Part shown: positions 46,635-55,597 of the stretch, piece after piece | Numbering within the stretch: the stretch's first letter is position 1 | Layout: each line of letters begins with the position of its first letter | Origin: an uncultured Pseudomonadales bacterium | Lineage (GTDB): Bacteria; Pseudomonadota; Gammaproteobacteria; Pseudomonadales; Cellvibrionaceae | DNA length: 64,000 bases | NCBI GenBank assembly: GCA_947488935.1 | Contig: CANLBN010000002.1 | Coordinates: 682,001 to 746,000 of the forward strand | Direction: 5' to 3' | Position numbers and translations under genes: made by a program | The notes under the pieces: model-generated | Seen by the model: only the letters and a program-made list of their open reading frames with translations | What the model was told of the DNA's origin: nothing | The model's database searches: none

Positions 46635-47711
46635 TTAGCATTCCGCAGTTTTTAGTGCTTGCGTGAGTATTGCCTCATCGAGGTGTTTGCCAATGACCAC
46701 TAATTGCGTTTGACGTTGCTCACCCTCTGTCCATAAACGGTCAAAATGAGCATCCAAACGTTTACCAACGGCTTGTAGTACTTGTCGCATAGGTTTACCC
46801 GTAACCGCAGCAAAACCTTTTGCGCGATAGATAGTATGCTTTTCGATTAAGTCTTTTATGACTGCCTGAATTTTTTCGCCATCAACCTCTCCCACACTGA
46901 TCACATAGGAGTCAAAGTGGTCGTGTGCATGCTCGTGATGCTCGCCATGTTCGTGGTGGTGATCGTGATGCGTATGCACATGATTAATGCGCTCCTCTGC
47001 TGCAGACTCTAGCCCCATCACTACATTAAGTGGTGCTTGGCCGTGGCTTATGTGTGTTGTTTTAACCGAACTAGGAATTTTTTTGTCAATGACCGCTTTT
47101 ACATAATCGCGGTTTTCGTCGCTTAATAAGTCATTTTTACTCACAACAACAAGGTCTGCGGCACTGAGCTGGTCGTCGAGAAGCTCTTGTAAACTTGGAT
47201 CATGGTCAAGGCTATCATCGGCGAGACGTTGTCGTTGTACTTTTTCTTCGTCATCGGCAAAGCGGCCTGCCGCAACGGCGGGACCATCAACGACGGTGAC
47301 GACGGAATCAACCGTGCAATACTGTTTGATCTCTGGCCAATTAAACGCCTGCACAAGAGGCTTGGGCAAAGCGAGGCCCGATGTTTCTATCAAAATGTGA
47401 TCAATATCGTCGCGCCGCTCAACTAGCTGTTTCATTACTGGTAAAAATTCTTCTTCGACTGTGCAGCAAATACAGCCATTGGCTAACTCGTAAATACCCT
47501 TTTCGCCTTGTGCTATTGTGGCACTTTCTTCTTCGCAATCGAGGGGGCAGCTACGCAACAATTCGGCATCGATATCTAGCTCGCCAAATTCATTAACGAT
47601 AACAGCAATACGCTTACCGGCTGCTTGTTTTAATATATTTGATAACAAAGTCGTTTTACCGCTACCTAAAAAGCCGGTAACAATAGTGGCAGGTATTTTA
47701 TTTAATAACAT
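46635..47711 (-). CDS. cobW: CobW-family G3E GTPase/metallochaperone
   Basis: 358 residues. Walker A GFLGSGKTTLL at residue about 14-24, metal-binding CICC motif (NGCICCTVEEE), TSGLALPKP, VTVVDGPAV, and SKNDLLS. A His-rich loop (residues about 243-265, alternating H with D/E/T) precedes the CobW_C domain. It is thought to hand Co2+ to the CobN chelatase, and its position as first gene directly before cobN supports this. No cobalamin riboswitch or clear Zur box was seen in its 243-base upstream region. Confidence 0.93.
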   Translation of the reverse strand: MLLNKIPATIVTGFLGSGKTTLLSNILKQAAGKRIAVIVNEFGELDIDAELLRSCPLDCEEESATIAQGEKGIYELANGCICCTVEEEFLPVMKQLVERRDDIDHILIETSGLALPKPLVQAFNWPEIKQYCTVDSVVTVVDGPAVAAGRFADDEEKVQRQRLADDSLDHDPSLQELLDDQLSAADLVVVSKNDLLSDENRDYVKAVIDKKIPSSVKTTHISHGQAPLNVVMGLESAAEERINHVHTHHDHHHEHGEHHEHAHDHFDSYVISVGEVDGEKIQAVIKDLIEKHTIYRAKGFAAVTGKPMRQVLQAVGKRLDAHFDRLWTEGEQRQTQLVVIGKHLDEAILTQALKTAEC

Positions 47712-47954
47712 GGTTGTTTCTCAGACAATATTGAGCGAAAAAGGCACAAAAAAGCACCGATGGGCTGCGCAGAATTATACATGACTTTGTTGTTTTATTG
47801 ATGCTTAATATTGCTTTAAATTGATCGACAAATAGGTGTATTTATTAGTACTTTCGCGTAGTATGCTGCGCGTATTAAATACCTTACTTGGGGATTATTC
47901 AGTTTGCTTACAGCGTTGATAATAACCCGTTGGCAAACACAGTAGGAGATAAAC

Positions 47955-48572
47955 GTGGAGCTCGCATGTCTTGACTTAGAAGGTGTGTTAATTCCTGAAA
48001 TATGGGTCGAGTTTGCCAAAAAAACAGGCTTAAAAGAGCTTGAGCAAACAACACGAGACTGCTCAAATTATGAATCGCTGATGCAAAAGCGCTTACAGAT
48101 ACTCGATAAATACAAATTCAAGTTACAAGACATTCAAGCAGTTGTAGCAGGCTTAGAGCCATTACCGGGCGCTGATGAATTTGTACGTTGGCTACAAATA
48201 CGGTTTCAGGTCGTTATATTGTCCGATACCTTTTATGAACTGTGCCAACCACTAATGCAGCAATTGGGGTTTCCGACCCTGCTATGTCATCATCTCAATA
48301 CCGATAGCACAGGCAGGATCACCGACATTGCCCTACGCCAAAGTGATGCCAAAAGGCAATCGGTTTTAGCATTACAGGGGCTTAATTATCGAGTGATTGC
48401 TGCGGGCGACTCCTATAACGATATTACGATGCTGCATCAGGCCAATACGGGTATTTTATTTAATGCACCCGACTATATCGCCAGTGAGTACCCTTCATTG
48501 CCTAGGGCATCGAGCTATACAGAGCTAAAAGAGGCATTTATTAAAGCAAGCCAACGCAACTTGCTACCCTAA
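47955..48572 (+). CDS. thrH: ThrH bifunctional phosphoserine phosphatase/homoserine phosphotransferase
   Basis: 205-residue HAD-superfamily enzyme: motif I CLDLEGVLIPE, motif II VILSDTF, motif III about Lys in SDAKRQSV, motif IV AAGDSYND. Length and the EGVL variant (Glu for the usual D-G-T/S spacing) fit ThrH and not SerB. It transfers phosphate from phosphoserine to homoserine, bypassing ThrB. The GTG start has AGGAG six to seven bases upstream. Divergent from cobW and probably unrelated to cobalt, although phosphothreonine feeds CobC indirectly. A hairpin follows the stop. Confidence 0.9.
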   Translation: MELACLDLEGVLIPEIWVEFAKKTGLKELEQTTRDCSNYESLMQKRLQILDKYKFKLQDIQAVVAGLEPLPGADEFVRWLQIRFQVVILSDTFYELCQPLMQQLGFPTLLCHHLNTDSTGRITDIALRQSDAKRQSVLALQGLNYRVIAAGDSYNDITMLHQANTGILFNAPDYIASEYPSLPRASSYTELKEAFIKASQRNLLP

Positions 48573-48606
48573 AGCTCTTATAGCATCACTCATTACTATA
48601 AGAGTT
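48573..48606 (+). terminator. Hairpin 3' of thrH
   Basis: CTCTTATAG (48575-48583) pairs perfectly with CTATAAGAG (48596-48604) and extends two pairs outward, one a G-T wobble, with a 12-base loop. A short T-rich run follows. It starts at the thrH stop, so it likely separates thrH from the lipoprotein gene. Confidence 0.4.
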
Positions 48607-48637
48607 CTTAGGTCTTGAATTAACCATTTAATCAATA

Positions 48638-49168
48638 ATGGAAACAGAATTGAAAAAACAATTTATATCAATAAGTTATAGGCATTTATTAATCTTAATT
48701 ATAGGTTTAAGTCTAGCTGCTTGCGGCGACCAAAACCAACACAAGGGGCACAACAATAACGCCACCGCGACCAGTAAAGATAGTAGCGCTCACGATCACT
48801 CCAAGCACGACCACGGTATGTTAGATATAGCGACACTCGGCGAAAACATTATTGCACCCAGCATTAAGGCGACAATTACCGAGGACAGTGTCTCTGGTTG
48901 GAACTTGCATTTAGAGCTTACAGACTTTAGCTTTACACCAGAAAAGGTCGGGCTAACAGCAGACGCCAATGCCGCCAACGAAGGACATGCCCACTTGTAT
49001 ATTGACGGCTTTAAATTTAGCCGTATCTATAGCAATTGGTATCATGTAAAAAAATTAACGCCTGGGTATCACAAATTAGAAATAACATTAAACGCCAATG
49101 ATCATTCACCACTGGGTTACAAGGGCGAAGCGATTTCGGCAACATTAGAGTTACACCAAAAACAGTAA
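48638..49168 (+). CDS. His-rich lipoprotein beside cbiX
   Basis: 176 residues. Signal peptide and lipobox LAAC (lipidated Cys about 29), then a linker rich in His, Lys and Asp (HKGHNNN, AHDHSKHDHGM), then a beta-rich domain with LELTDFSFTPEKVG, EGHAHLYIDGFKFSRIY, WYHVKKLTPGYHKLEI and NDHSPLG. The His clusters and conserved surface His/Trp suggest periplasmic metal binding. It directly precedes cbiX (19-base gap) within a cobalt-handling region, so cobalt or nickel buffering is a reasonable inference. No family name is claimed. Confidence 0.6.
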   Translation: METELKKQFISISYRHLLILIIGLSLAACGDQNQHKGHNNNATATSKDSSAHDHSKHDHGMLDIATLGENIIAPSIKATITEDSVSGWNLHLELTDFSFTPEKVGLTADANAANEGHAHLYIDGFKFSRIYSNWYHVKKLTPGYHKLEITLNANDHSPLGYKGEAISATLELHQKQ

Positions 49169-49187
49169 TAGATGCGAGCTAACTATT

Positions 49188-50378
49188 ATGAGTATGAATA
49201 TTAAGCAATTAAATAAAGACGCCGGCATTTTAATTTGTGGCCACGGTAGCCGCGCTAAAATAGCCGAAGAAGAATTTAGTTTACTGGCAAAAGGCTTAAG
49301 AGAGCGCTTTCCTGACCTCAATGTGGAATACGGTTTTTTAGAATATTCCGCACCTAATATTCATATGGCGCTCGATAAACTCATAGCCTCCGGCGTAAAA
49401 AAAATATACGCGGTACCCGGCATGCTGTTTGCTGCGACTCACGCAAAAAATGATATCCCCTCTGTGCTTACAACCTACAAAGAGAAATACCCTGATATAG
49501 AAATAGAATACGGCAAAGAATTAGGTTTACACAGCGAGATGATTAAAGCATTTCAGGCGCGCATATTACACGCAGCATTAGGCAGTAGCGACATCCCAAA
49601 AAACGGCGAGCTATATGACACTATGCTAGTAACCGTTGGCCGAGGCACCTCGGTAACCGAAGCCAACGCCGAGGCTGCTAAATTAACCCGTATTGTGTGC
49701 GAAAACCTGGGCTTTGGATGGGCAGAGACGGTTTATTCTGGGGTAACTTATCCATCGGTTGGCCGCGGTTTAGAAATGGCCGTTAAGCTAGGGTTTAAAA
49801 AAATTGTGGTTGCACCCTACTTTTTATTTGGTGGCCGCCTAATTGATCGTATTTATGGTTATATTGATAAAGTCGCTAGCGAGAACCCCGACATTACCTT
49901 TTTGAAAGCAGATTACCTACGCGACCAAGCTCATGTTATTAATACTTTTATCGAGCGAATTAACGAGACTATTAGCGGTAATGTTAGTGGAAATAACAAT
50001 AAATCACTGATGGAAGATTTTAAAGAAAGGCTAGCCCGCGGTGAAGTCGATATACATCACCACCATGCAGAATTTCAACCAGAAGTAACTGATCCACTGG
50101 ATGATGAAGCCAATACTCATACACACAGCCACTCACATAAACATTCCCACGACCACTCTCATGATGCACATGATCACAAAGATAATCATGAGCATAAACA
50201 TAGCCATGGTCATTCACATGCGCCCTATAAGCATATCGCTCACCCGCATGGGCCACGGACAATGATTAACGAAAATATCTGCTGTTGCTTTATGGGGCAA
50301 TTTCCTCAGCATATTATTGATGAAGAAAAAGCCATTAAAAAAGAATTGCCCGGCACACCGAGTTGTAAACGTTCGTGA
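49188..50378 (+). CDS. cbiX: Sirohydrochlorin cobaltochelatase CbiX with His- and Cys-rich tail
   Basis: 396 residues. Residues about 10-275 are a two-lobed CbiX/chelatase domain (ILICGHGSRAKIAEEEF, YAVPGMLFAATHAKNDIP, VGRGTSVTEANAEAAK, APYFLFGGRLIDR) that inserts Co2+ into sirohydrochlorin. A tail follows with HHHHAEF, a dense His repeat (about 312-345) and a CCC cluster (residues near 368-370) plus a last Cys. Long CbiX proteins with His-rich and Fe-S-type tails are known. It implies early cobalt insertion, using the sirohydrochlorin made by the precorrin-2 dehydrogenase domain of the fusion protein. Confidence 0.92.
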   Translation: MSMNIKQLNKDAGILICGHGSRAKIAEEEFSLLAKGLRERFPDLNVEYGFLEYSAPNIHMALDKLIASGVKKIYAVPGMLFAATHAKNDIPSVLTTYKEKYPDIEIEYGKELGLHSEMIKAFQARILHAALGSSDIPKNGELYDTMLVTVGRGTSVTEANAEAAKLTRIVCENLGFGWAETVYSGVTYPSVGRGLEMAVKLGFKKIVVAPYFLFGGRLIDRIYGYIDKVASENPDITFLKADYLRDQAHVINTFIERINETISGNVSGNNNKSLMEDFKERLARGEVDIHHHHAEFQPEVTDPLDDEANTHTHSHSHKHSHDHSHDAHDHKDNHEHKHSHGHSHAPYKHIAHPHGPRTMINENICCCFMGQFPQHIIDEEKAIKKELPGTPSCKRS

Positions 50379-50420
50379 CTATAAATCCTAGCTGTCACGC
50401 CTACTCTGTATTCACAGTAT

Positions 50421-50957
50421 CTAGAGAACAGGCAGTACAGTTATAAATTCATTATTAACTTTCTTTAAATAGAAGGAAGACGCTATTAATCTATCTTTAG
50501 AAGAATGGTAGTGATAAAAATATAAGGTTACAGAAGGTTTTTGTGTGATTGTTTTAAAGAGCCTATTTAAATGACGTTCAGCGATAGGTTCACTTGTTAC
50601 AAAATATTTAAACCCTTTATTGCCATATAATAAGCTACCATCGTTAATTTTATCGATAGATCTATCAAATATCTCTTTTGATTTTTCTACACTTTCTGGA
50701 TCAATAGAATTTTTGAATAAAGCTGTATCACGCGTCTCTCTCGCTTTGATTATTCTATTGGCAAAGGCTATTAAATCTTGACTAGCTAAATCACCCCTGA
50801 CCCTATCTTTATATAACTCAAGTTTTTCTTCGGGGGTACCGATAAACTTGAGTGCACTTACAACATCATCGCTCTCTTGATAGAGTAGATTTGCATATGG
50901 AGATGAAAATGCCATTTGAGAAATAATTAAAACGACTAAAAATAATACTTTATTCAT
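50421..50957 (-). CDS. Hypothetical secreted protein
   Basis: 178 residues with a clean signal peptide (MNKVLFLVVLIISQMAFSS). The mature part is helical and charged (EKLELYKDRVRGDLASQDLIAFANRIIKA), then GNKGFKYFVTSEPIAERHL and a beta-rich end (VTLYFYHYHSSKDRLIASSFY). No family recognised, no catalytic motif. It lies between the cbiX gene, with which it converges, and the end of the cob operon, 120 bases from cobM; that distance and the different style suggest it is not part of cobalamin synthesis. Confidence 0.6.
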   Translation of the reverse strand: MNKVLFLVVLIISQMAFSSPYANLLYQESDDVVSALKFIGTPEEKLELYKDRVRGDLASQDLIAFANRIIKARETRDTALFKNSIDPESVEKSKEIFDRSIDKINDGSLLYGNKGFKYFVTSEPIAERHLNRLFKTITQKPSVTLYFYHYHSSKDRLIASSFYLKKVNNEFITVLPVL

Positions 50958-51078
50958 AGAAATCCCTCTATATTTTTGTAGAAATAGTATTACGCTATAG
51001 CAATAACTTAATAAACCTAGTTCAAAGTTCAGTTCTCGCGACGATTAAAAGTAGCATATTCGAAATTTTAAAAGTATC

Positions 51079-51897
51079 TCACTCTTTTTTTAAGGCAGGA
51101 TGCGCCTGACTACTTTCAACGCTGCGTAATTTTTTGGGTTTTACTTTTGGCCGATACACATGGGCTTTATCTTCATCGTAAAGATAGGAATCTCTAAAGT
51201 CCTCTGTACCTAATACTGGACCCACTAAAATTAATGAGGTACGAGTAAATTTTTTCGCCCGAACCTTTTCGACAATATCACTTAGCACACCGGTCACTTT
51301 ATCTTGATCTGGCCACCCAGTGCGATAACACACGGCTATTGGGCAGCTTTCTCCATAAAAAGGAATTAATTCTTCGACAATTTTGTGTATACGTGTAATG
51401 CCTAAATGAATCGCCAAAGTTGCCCCGGATGCAGCCAGTGCTGGTAGTCGCTCGCGCTCTGGAAATGGCGTTTTTCCCTCGTAGCGCGTCATAATAATAG
51501 TTTGAGAAACACCCGATAGTGTTAGCTCCTTGCCAAGCCATGCAGCCGATGCAGAGGTTGCGGTAACACCGGGGATAATTTGGTAGTCAATATCTAGTGC
51601 TTCAAGCCTACGTATTTGCTCACCGATTGCGCCATAAAGCGAAGGGTCACCTGAGTGCACTCGGGCTACATCTTTACCGGCTTTATTTGCCTCACTAATG
51701 TGCTCAATAATTTCGTCTAAATGAATAGAGGCCGTATCAATAATTTTTTCTGCAGAGGTTTCTACATCGGCAAAAATTTCGCGTGGCACTAATGAACCCG
51801 CATATAAAATAACGGGGCAAGTGTTAATAAGCCTTTGTGCTTTAACTGTAATTAATTCTGGGTCGCCAGGCCCTGCACCAATAAAGTAAACCGTCAT
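51079..51897 (-). CDS. cobM: Precorrin-4 C11-methyltransferase CobM (CbiF)
   Basis: 272-residue SAM-dependent tetrapyrrole methylase: FIGAGPGDPELITVKAQRLI, AGSLVP, ARVHSGDPSLYGAIGEQ, VIPGVTATSASAAWLG, and PIAVCYRTGWPDQ, typical of CobM/CbiF. A C-terminal extension of about 20 basic residues is unusual but harmless-looking. Last gene of the riboswitch-led operon; ATGA overlap with cobJ. Whether it takes precorrin-4 or cobalt-precorrin-4 depends on when cobalt is inserted, which is unclear in this organism. Confidence 0.94.
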   Translation of the reverse strand: MTVYFIGAGPGDPELITVKAQRLINTCPVILYAGSLVPREIFADVETSAEKIIDTASIHLDEIIEHISEANKAGKDVARVHSGDPSLYGAIGEQIRRLEALDIDYQIIPGVTATSASAAWLGKELTLSGVSQTIIMTRYEGKTPFPERERLPALAASGATLAIHLGITRIHKIVEELIPFYGESCPIAVCYRTGWPDQDKVTGVLSDIVEKVRAKKFTRTSLILVGPVLGTEDFRDSYLYDEDKAHVYRPKVKPKKLRSVESSQAHPALKKE

Positions 51898-52673
51898 AAT
51901 TTTTTACTGTAACCTCTCGGCGTGTATACCCATTGTTGATCACCATTAATAATATGGCGAGACTCACTATTACCTACCGAGACCAGTGTAAACATATCAA
52001 CATTGTCAGAATGTAAGTTTTCTAGCGTTGTAATAGTAATACTTTCGTCATCGCGAGTTAATTGCCGCCCCAACAAAACCGGTGTTGATGCTGGGCGATA
52101 CTGCAATAAAATATCTCGCGCTGTATTAATTTGCCAATCGCGTTTATTTGAGCGCGGGTTATAAAAAGACACGACAAAGTCTCCCTCCCCACAGGCATGT
52201 AAACGTTTTTCGATGGTTTGCCAAGGCGTTAATAAATCCGACAGGGAAATAGTACAAAAATCGTGACCAAGCATTGCACCAATACGACTAGAGCCTGCTT
52301 GCATTGCTGATATACCGGGTACAACTTCGATATCTACCCCTAACCACTCTGGGTGATTATTTTGCTCCTCATTAAGTTGCTTATCGAGCAATTCAAACAC
52401 CAATGTCGCCATCGCATAAATACCAATATCGCCACTCGATATCAATGCCGTTGTTTTACCCGAGGCCGCTAAATCTAAAGCGAGACGTGCACGCTCAATC
52501 TCTTGCCCCAATGGTGAATCGTGATGAATTTTGCCCTTACAGATATCGCCCAGCAATGTTAAGTAAAGCCCATAGGCAACTAAATCACTGCTATTGTTAA
52601 CAGCCTTTATTGCCATAGGTGTTATCAGATTTTTGTCACCGGGACCGGCACTGACTAAATAGAGTTTTTTCAT
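51894..52673 (-). CDS. cobJ: Precorrin-3B C17-methyltransferase CobJ (CbiH)
   Basis: 259 residues. SAM methylase motif YLVSAGPGDKNLITPMAIKAV, SSGDIGIYAMATLVFEL, VVPGISAMQAGSSRIGAMLGHDFC, VVSFYNPRSNKRDWQ, and RQLTRDDESITITTL are characteristic. It contracts the macrocycle ring and methylates C17. No extra Fe-S or CobG/CobZ-like domain is fused, and no cobG gene is in the window, so the CbiH-type (cobalt-bearing) reaction is more likely. Starts 48 bases after cbiG. Confidence 0.94.
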   Translation of the reverse strand: MKKLYLVSAGPGDKNLITPMAIKAVNNSSDLVAYGLYLTLLGDICKGKIHHDSPLGQEIERARLALDLAASGKTTALISSGDIGIYAMATLVFELLDKQLNEEQNNHPEWLGVDIEVVPGISAMQAGSSRIGAMLGHDFCTISLSDLLTPWQTIEKRLHACGEGDFVVSFYNPRSNKRDWQINTARDILLQYRPASTPVLLGRQLTRDDESITITTLENLHSDNVDMFTLVSVGNSESRHIINGDQQWVYTPRGYSKKL

Positions 52674-52721
52674 AGAGTTGGTTTTAATATTCTTTAACTA
52701 TCTATTGATAGTAGTGGTTTA

Positions 52722-53495
52722 TTAATAATAAGACCGTGCAATAGCACAGGTTGCTTTTTTTGTTTTTACTTTGTTTAGCACAAGCTCAGCGGGGTTACCC
52801 GTTAATTGTGTAGCTGCTACAAGTGCTGCAGATTCTGCAACACCATAAACACCGACGGTGTTATAAACATAATCGGATTTTACACTCAACAGGTGCTCAA
52901 CCTCTGCCAAGACAGTTTTATCAAACACCCGAAAGGGTTTGCCGAGTGTTGTGGCGCACTCCATTAACCCTACTTCATCTGCTTTAATATCAATACTATT
53001 AATATTGCTTATATTCTCAAGTGTTAAACTGCATTCGTGCATGCATTGCATAAGCAAATTTTTAAGCTCCGAGCTAGGGCAGCCCCGCTCGCACCCCATG
53101 CCTATAGTATAAACCGGTTGAGTATACGGTTTTGCTGTTGTAATCACTAACTGGGCATTGAGGTTTTGAGCAATTTCATCAGCCCATTGATTAGCACCAC
53201 CTTCGTGACCCGATAATAAGGGGATAACGAATTGACCTAACTCATCCATAACAATCACTGGTGGGTCATCGTGTTTACTATCAATGACAGGTGCTAGTGT
53301 TCTTACGACAATCCCTGTGGCGCAAATAAACAATAATTGATCACCCTCTTTAAAAGCCTGTTGTATGCTTTCGCTAAAGGGCTGTGGCTTATGCCAAAGC
53401 TCACAGATGTTAGGCTGACCTTTTTGCTGATAAAAGCCCTGAATTCTTTGGGCTAATTGTTGCCCCTGCTGCGTAAGAGAAATAATTTTAATCAT
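52722..53495 (-). CDS. cbiG: Cobalt-precorrin-5A hydrolase CbiG (CobE-like C-terminus)
   Basis: 257 residues. The CbiG N/central region reads LLFICATGIVVRTLAPVIDSKHDDPPV with VIPLLSGHEGGANQWADEIA; the C-terminal CbiG_C/CobE-like domain has GMGCERGCPSSEL, IDIKADEVGLMECAT and GVYGVAESAALVAA. CbiG opens the delta-lactone and releases acetaldehyde in the cobalt-early pathway. Shorter than some (about 350) because of a reduced middle region. Eight bases after cobI. Confidence 0.9.
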   Translation of the reverse strand: MIKIISLTQQGQQLAQRIQGFYQQKGQPNICELWHKPQPFSESIQQAFKEGDQLLFICATGIVVRTLAPVIDSKHDDPPVIVMDELGQFVIPLLSGHEGGANQWADEIAQNLNAQLVITTAKPYTQPVYTIGMGCERGCPSSELKNLLMQCMHECSLTLENISNINSIDIKADEVGLMECATTLGKPFRVFDKTVLAEVEHLLSVKSDYVYNTVGVYGVAESAALVAATQLTGNPAELVLNKVKTKKATCAIARSYY

Positions 53496-53503
53496 TATGC
53501 CCC

Positions 53504-54241
53504 TTACTCATTTACGTATCGATTTTTAGTGATAACAAACAATGAAAAATAAGGGCCTTCGCCCTTGAGTTGAGCCACATCAAGCTCAATTTTTTCACTA
53601 TCACGACCAATATATTCAAGATATTTTGCGTCGCTTAATCGCTCGGTTTCTTTTAATGCCCTTATTATTTTTTGTCGAGAGCGGCCAGCTTTCATAATAA
53701 CAATGCTGTCGTGGGATCGTAGCGTTGCCGTCAGCTCATCAAGGCTATGGCGGCCGCTCATCACAGCAAAAGATTCTTTTAGCATAGTTAATGGCAACTG
53801 TAATCTCGATGCCGCCGCATGCACCGAGGAAATACCGGGGACGACTTCACAAACAACATTAACTTTTTGCAGGCGCTCTAACAAATAAGCAAAGGATCCA
53901 AAAAACAGAGGATCGCCTTCGCAAATAAAGACAACGGTTTTTTTATGAGCAATAGCATCTTGTATTTTTTCAGCGGCGGCATTGTATATTTTGTTAGCAA
54001 TGCTACGATCTTCAGACATTGGCATTAACACAGGGATCTCGTTCTGTTGTTTACCGCTCTCTATTGCCTCACTTGCTGCCTCTGCCAAAACAATAGACGC
54101 GATATTTTTTGCCTGAGACTCGCCCTGCGAGTTAGCAATATAGCTAATTACATCGGCTTGCTTAATTAAACGCACCGCTTTTAAAGTCATTAGCTCTGGG
54201 TCGCCGGGGCCCACGCCCACGCCTATAAATTTTGCTGACAT
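53504..54241 (-). CDS. cobI: Precorrin-2 C20-methyltransferase CobI (CbiL)
   Basis: 245 residues: FIGVGVGPGDPELMTLKAVRLI, IEGDPLFFGSF-type region written here as ICEGDPLFFGSFAYLLERL, VVPGISSVHAAASRLQLPL and SIVIMKAGRSRQKI-type end. All fit CobI/CbiL, which adds the C20 methyl. It follows cobL by 69 bases. The substrate is cobalt-factor II if CbiX acts first, precorrin-2 otherwise. Confidence 0.93.
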   Translation of the reverse strand: MSAKFIGVGVGPGDPELMTLKAVRLIKQADVISYIANSQGESQAKNIASIVLAEAASEAIESGKQQNEIPVLMPMSEDRSIANKIYNAAAEKIQDAIAHKKTVVFICEGDPLFFGSFAYLLERLQKVNVVCEVVPGISSVHAAASRLQLPLTMLKESFAVMSGRHSLDELTATLRSHDSIVIMKAGRSRQKIIRALKETERLSDAKYLEYIGRDSEKIELDVAQLKGEGPYFSLFVITKNRYVNE

Positions 54242-54310
54242 TAAATAACTACTCTCAATAATATTTTCATATCTATTATTAGCTAAGCCTATTCACTCTA
54301 ACTATTAATA

Positions 54311-55597
54311 CTAGCTGGTCAATTTTGTGATTTTAAAGATTTCAACGGGCAAACGCTTTTCGTAAACCAACTTACTCTTTATACCCCCGTTTATTTTTAT
54401 GTCACCGCGCTTAATGCTGACTTCAATGCTCTCAACGCTTGTACCTCTGGTGTTTTCTGCAAACTGAGTGAGTATTTCTTTTGTAGGCTCTATCACAGCA
54501 CTGGCTATTAATACGCCACCTGCTGGCAGTATATCCCAAGCAGTTTTAAGCAGTGCCTTCAACTCACCGTCACTACCACCAATAAATATTTTAGTAGGTC
54601 GTGGTAAGTTTTTTAATGCCTCGGGCGCTCGCCCTTCGATAATATTGACATTATGCGTCACACCAAAACGCTGACAATTTTGTAATAAATAATTTAAGCG
54701 CTCTTGATGGTGCTCTATAGCATAGACAGTAGCAGACTCGTTCCAGTAGGCTAATTCAACACTTACACCACCACAACCAGCGCCTATATCCCAAATAATA
54801 TCTCTAGCACATGCTTGCAATAAGGACAAAATAACTAAACGCACTTCACGCTTACTAATCATGCCCTTGCCCGCTGCTTTTCCTGTTATAAATTGTGTAT
54901 CAGGAATACCAGGAAACTCAGGTAACAGGCCACCATTACCGATAACAGTAATTACCGTCACATGTAACGGGTCAAATATAATGTCAGACTTATCGTCCAA
55001 TTCGCTCGCTAAAAACGAACGAACACTTTGCTGCTTATAACCTAAATTTTCGCATACCGTTAATGTCGATTGCACAAAGCCAGCGGCAATACATTCCCTT
55101 GCTAATATTTGCGGTTGGCTGTATTTGTCAGTCAATACCACTAATTTTTTATTGCGGTGTAGTTTTGTACGTATTTTTTCGAGGGGTCTACCATGCAAGC
55201 TAATCACATCGACATCTTGTAATGCCAACCCCAGTTCGTGGCAGGCTGCTTGAATACTTGAAATAGCCGGATAAAACTTTAGGCGCGCAAGCGCGAAGTG
55301 CTTAACAAACCAACGACCAATACCAAAATATAAAGGGTCGCCAGAGGCTAACACAACAATTAGCTTGCCTTCATTCACGCTAATAAGCGACGTTAACTCT
55401 GACAGCGATGGCAGCAATACCGCTTTCGCTTTAATATCTTCGTCGCTCAAGACCTTATTAATGGTTAGCAATTGTCTTTCGGATCCAACAATAATATCGG
55501 CATGCTTTAATACTGCTTGCGCACTTGCTGATAGCATAGCTGTTTCTGCAACACCTAAACCGACGATATGAATGCTTTCTTTGTCTTCTATACTCAT
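54311..55597 (-). CDS. cobL: Precorrin-6B C5,15-methyltransferase (decarboxylating) CobL (CbiE-CbiT fusion)
   Basis: 428 residues joining a CbiE-type tetrapyrrole methylase (1 to about 205; HIVGLGVAETAML, VLASGDPLYFGIGRWF, SSIQAACHELGL) with a CbiT-type class I methyltransferase (about 225-428; SKREVRLVILSLL, IWDIGAGCGGVSVELA, GGSDGELKALL). It methylates C5 and C15 and decarboxylates the C12 acetate. The ATG at 55597 shares its A with the upstream stop (TGATG); a TTG just before is less likely. Confidence 0.95.
   Translation of the reverse strand: MSIEDKESIHIVGLGVAETAMLSASAQAVLKHADIIVGSERQLLTINKVLSDEDIKAKAVLLPSLSELTSLISVNEGKLIVVLASGDPLYFGIGRWFVKHFALARLKFYPAISSIQAACHELGLALQDVDVISLHGRPLEKIRTKLHRNKKLVVLTDKYSQPQILARECIAAGFVQSTLTVCENLGYKQQSVRSFLASELDDKSDIIFDPLHVTVITVIGNGGLLPEFPGIPDTQFITGKAAGKGMISKREVRLVILSLLQACARDIIWDIGAGCGGVSVELAYWNESATVYAIEHHQERLNYLLQNCQRFGVTHNVNIIEGRAPEALKNLPRPTKIFIGGSDGELKALLKTAWDILPAGGVLIASAVIEPTKEILTQFAENTRGTSVESIEVSIKRGDIKINGGIKSKLVYEKRLPVEIFKITKLTS

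Noticed and set aside
47712..47954. Cobalamin riboswitch upstream of cobW
   Set aside because: Both strands were read for a B12 box and none was found; the only B12 box is at the right edge of the window.
47955..48572. SerB-type phosphoserine phosphatase
   Set aside because: Length of 205 residues and the DLEGVL motif I fit ThrH better; SerB carries an extra N-terminal domain and a DFDGT/S-type motif.
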